DNA of 64,000 nt from Fictibacillus solisalsi (GTDB lineage Bacteria; Bacillota; Bacilli; Bacillales; Fictibacillaceae): contig NZ_FNHW01000001.1 in NCBI RefSeq assembly GCF_900103485.1, forward strand, positions 1,461,418 to 1,525,417, read 5' to 3'. The notes under the pieces are model-generated. The model did no database searches and was not told the DNA's origin. It saw only the letters and a program-made list of their open reading frames with translations. Made by a program: the position numbers and the translations under genes. Below are positions 62,378 through 64,000 of this stretch, piece after piece (position 1 is the stretch's first letter; each line of letters starts with the position of its first letter).

Positions 62378-62911
62378 ATGAACTTAACCTATGAGATTTT
62401 GCCCGATGATCAAGCGGTACAATGCAAAGAGCTATGCAATGAACTGATGGGCTACCAAAAGTCCAGGGCTGTGATCAAGCCGGAACTCTTTGACTCCATG
62501 AATTTTGAAACAAGAATGCTTCCTTCCATGGGGTCGGCGCTTCATAATCATCTCGTCGCCGTGAAGGATGAAGACGAGATGATTGGCTATGTCTATTCCA
62601 ATGTTTCTCCCAAGATCACGTACTCCAATGACTTTGCCACATTCTTTGATTTGGATTCTGTTTCAGGCGATTATGTCGGCTGCCTTTCCCAATTTTATAT
62701 AAAAGACGGATACCGTCAATATGGGGTCGGCTCGAAGTTGTTTGAAATGTCCATGGAGTGGCTCCGGCAATTTAACGAGGTTGAAGATTTGTTCATCTAT
62801 GTGTCAAATGGAAACGAAAACGCACTCGAATTTTATAAGCGGAAAGGTTTTGTCGTGACTCACGATATATTGGACGGCTTTATTACTGTGTTGCGAAACA
62901 GGAAACGTTGA
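62378..62911 (+). CDS. GNAT-family N-acetyltransferase
   Basis: The 177-residue protein has the GNAT acetyl-CoA loop QFYIKDGYRQYGVGSKLFEMSMEWL (about 108-132) and the C-terminal ISVSNGNENALEFYKRKGF-type pattern (YVSNGNENALEFYKRKGF). The acceptor is unknown. The ATG at 62378 is 9 bases after AAAGG; the ATG at 62369 abuts the site. Confidence 0.85.
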   Translation: MNLTYEILPDDQAVQCKELCNELMGYQKSRAVIKPELFDSMNFETRMLPSMGSALHNHLVAVKDEDEMIGYVYSNVSPKITYSNDFATFFDLDSVSGDYVGCLSQFYIKDGYRQYGVGSKLFEMSMEWLRQFNEVEDLFIYVSNGNENALEFYKRKGFVVTHDILDGFITVLRNRKR

Positions 62912-63001
62912 TGAAACCCCGCTGTTCGATCATTTGAAAAAATACATATGTTCTTCATTGGAGATAATACTAATAAAAATTTTAAGCGCAGCGGGGTTTT
63001 A

Positions 63002-63496
63002 ATGAACAGCAATATTACTGAAAACCAATCTGAAAATTTATCCATTCTCGTCTGGAAGCTGGCGCTTGGGTCTGCCGTTTCCTGGGAAATTTCTAAGTAT
63101 TTAGGATCCAACCACCCGTACCTTGCTCCTCTTTCTGTTATCCTGACTATCCAGTCCAGCTTTGATCAAACGATTTCAATTTCTGTAAAACGGGTGATTG
63201 GAACACTGATAGGAATTTCGGTAACAGTCCTGATTGCAAAATTTTTCAAGGTCGAGGGTTGGAGTCTTGGACTTTTAATTCTGATTGGATGCTTCACCGC
63301 AAAGTATTTCAACTTTAGCAAAAAAGTAATTCACCAGGTTGCCCTTACCATACTTTTTGTTTTTGTATTTGAACATCAGACCGGGCACTACGCCTTTGAC
63401 CGGCTGAGGGATACAATCATTGGCGTACTGGTTGCTGGTGTAATTCAGATGGTGTGGTTCCATTTATTCACAAAAAGGAAAGAGCTCCATTTCTAA
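63002..63496 (+). CDS. FUSC/aromatic acid exporter-like membrane protein (short form)
   Basis: The 164-residue protein has four to five hydrophobic segments and the FUSC-type pattern LGSNHPYLAPLSVILTIQSSFDQTISISVKRVIGTLIGISV, in which the helix after the conserved Pro is followed by R-x-x-GT-x-G. Full-length members have a cytoplasmic C-terminal domain that is missing here. The ATG at 63002 has a GGGG motif upstream; a longer open frame begins at 62948 without a site. Confidence 0.75.
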   Translation: MNSNITENQSENLSILVWKLALGSAVSWEISKYLGSNHPYLAPLSVILTIQSSFDQTISISVKRVIGTLIGISVTVLIAKFFKVEGWSLGLLILIGCFTAKYFNFSKKVIHQVALTILFVFVFEHQTGHYAFDRLRDTIIGVLVAGVIQMVWFHLFTKRKELHF

Positions 63497-63514
63497 TTGA
63501 CCGGAGCTCTTTTT
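63479..63514. terminator. Terminator after the FUSC-like gene
   Basis: AAAGAGCTCC pairs with GGAGCTCTTT around a 14-base loop and CTTTTTC follows. The stem overlaps the last codons of the gene. Confidence 0.8.
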
Positions 63515-63533
63515 CATATTATATCTACCTTAA

Positions 63534-63906
63534 CTATGATGCCGTCCATTCTATAATCGCCGTTTTCTTTCCGTTATTATCAAGCACGGGCACATTGTTT
63601 ATATACATAGATCCAGCACTGTTGTACTGATAAGGCGTTCCGTAACTATTTCTATAAAATCCAGTCAGATCATGAACATCGTCAAATACCGATAAATGGA
63701 CATTTTCTGATCCAGCCTCCATCCCCAAATCAACAATCACTTTTGCAACAGCAGCTCCCCAATCATAAACTTCTGTTACTGTCCGGTAGGGCGTAAATCT
63801 TTTTTGATCCGTTTTCTTTTGCAAATGCGCTCGTGCCAATAGAAATGGCCATAGCGGATGTGGCTGCAATAACCAAACATCCGCCTTTTTCAATATATAA
63901 GCCCAT
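63534..63906 (-). pseudogene. Frameshifted gene for a secreted protein of unknown family
   Basis: The minus strand encodes a clear C-terminal domain (TVTEVYDWGAAVAKVIVDLG, SVFDDVHDLTGFYRNSYG, AIIEWTAS, stop at 63534). In the same frame the upstream part is not protein-like, but the neighbouring frame from an ATG at 63906 gives a good signal peptide (GGCLVIAATSAMAISIGTSAFAKENGSKK). One small indel between about 63760 and 63820 would join them. No ribosome binding site is seen before 63906 and a terminator lies just upstream, so the gene is probably inactive. I do not recognise the family. Confidence 0.6.
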
Positions 63907-63929
63907 ACACAAAAGGTAAGTCTAATGCA

Positions 63930-63962
63930 AAAAAGGACCCTGAGTGTCGCCAGAGTCCCTTC
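63930..63962 (-). terminator. Terminator of a minus-strand gene beyond the right edge
   Basis: GGACCCTG pairs with CAGAGTCC (one mismatch) around an 8-base loop; on the minus strand CCTTTTTT follows. The gene it ends must lie past base 64000. Bases 63963-64000 show nothing else. Confidence 0.65.
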
Positions 63963-64000
63963 CAATATATTAAGTGGCCATCATTTTGATCATTGTCCGA

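Overview
The window looks like the chromosome of an aerobic, spore-former-type Bacillaceae species. The DNA has moderately low G+C and strong AAGGAGG-type ribosome binding sites, many genes have GTG or TTG starts, and there are CcpA-type cre sites. Many proteins are of Bacillus type (YngK, YukJ, YitT, YhjB/DUF3311, YumC-like ferredoxin reductase, AcoABCLR). No rRNA, tRNA, CRISPR array, insertion sequence or phage gene was seen. The region is catabolic: nearly every operon takes up and oxidises one kind of small carbon compound.

Layout. 1-4 kb: end of a LysR regulator, two alpha/beta hydrolases (one of haloacetate dehalogenase type) and decayed genes. 4-13 kb: a Rieske monooxygenase operon (reductase, ferredoxin, oxygenase, aldehyde dehydrogenase, D-malate/tartrate-type dehydrogenase) with a near-consensus sigma-54 promoter, a divergent sigma-54 activator and an SSS-family transporter; the set matches carnitine-type degradation (carnitine to malic semialdehyde to D-malate to pyruvate). 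13-15 kb: type II sulfide:quinone oxidoreductase beside a broken DUF302 gene. 15-25 kb: a sugar ABC importer with two Gfo/Idh/MocA dehydrogenases, a TIM-barrel isomerase and an AraC regulator, then YukJ and a secreted YngK-like glycosidase. 25-38 kb: ten closely packed genes behind a second sigma-54 promoter and activator. They encode a D-malate-type dehydrogenase, an aldehyde dehydrogenase, an SDR, an MFS carrier, a complete ECF transporter and two amide hydrolases. I propose a pantothenate/pantoate degradation operon. 38-46 kb: the acetoin dehydrogenase operon acoABCL with an acetoin/butanediol reductase and acoR, using a third sigma-54 promoter. 46-50 kb: aldo/keto reductase, YitT and RDD membrane proteins, and a secreted M28 aminopeptidase. 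50-57.6 kb: a compact B12-dependent diol/glycerol dehydratase with its reactivase and a PocR-type two-component system, with no microcompartment genes in view. 57.8-64 kb: a MarR-controlled heterodimeric ABC exporter, HxlR and GNAT proteins, a FUSC-like membrane protein and a frameshifted secreted-protein gene.

Two themes stand out. First, three sigma-54 promoters, each beside its own enhancer-binding protein, lie within 35 kb, and each has a repeat array at enhancer distance (two arrays are phased at about 10 bp). Second, the Rieske operon and the 25-38 kb operon each carry an aldehyde dehydrogenase plus a D-malate-type oxidative decarboxylase. That is the chemistry needed for malic semialdehyde (from carnitine) and for its gem-dimethyl analogue 4-dehydropantoate (from pantothenate). 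Functional assignments of both operons are inferences from family membership and gene order.
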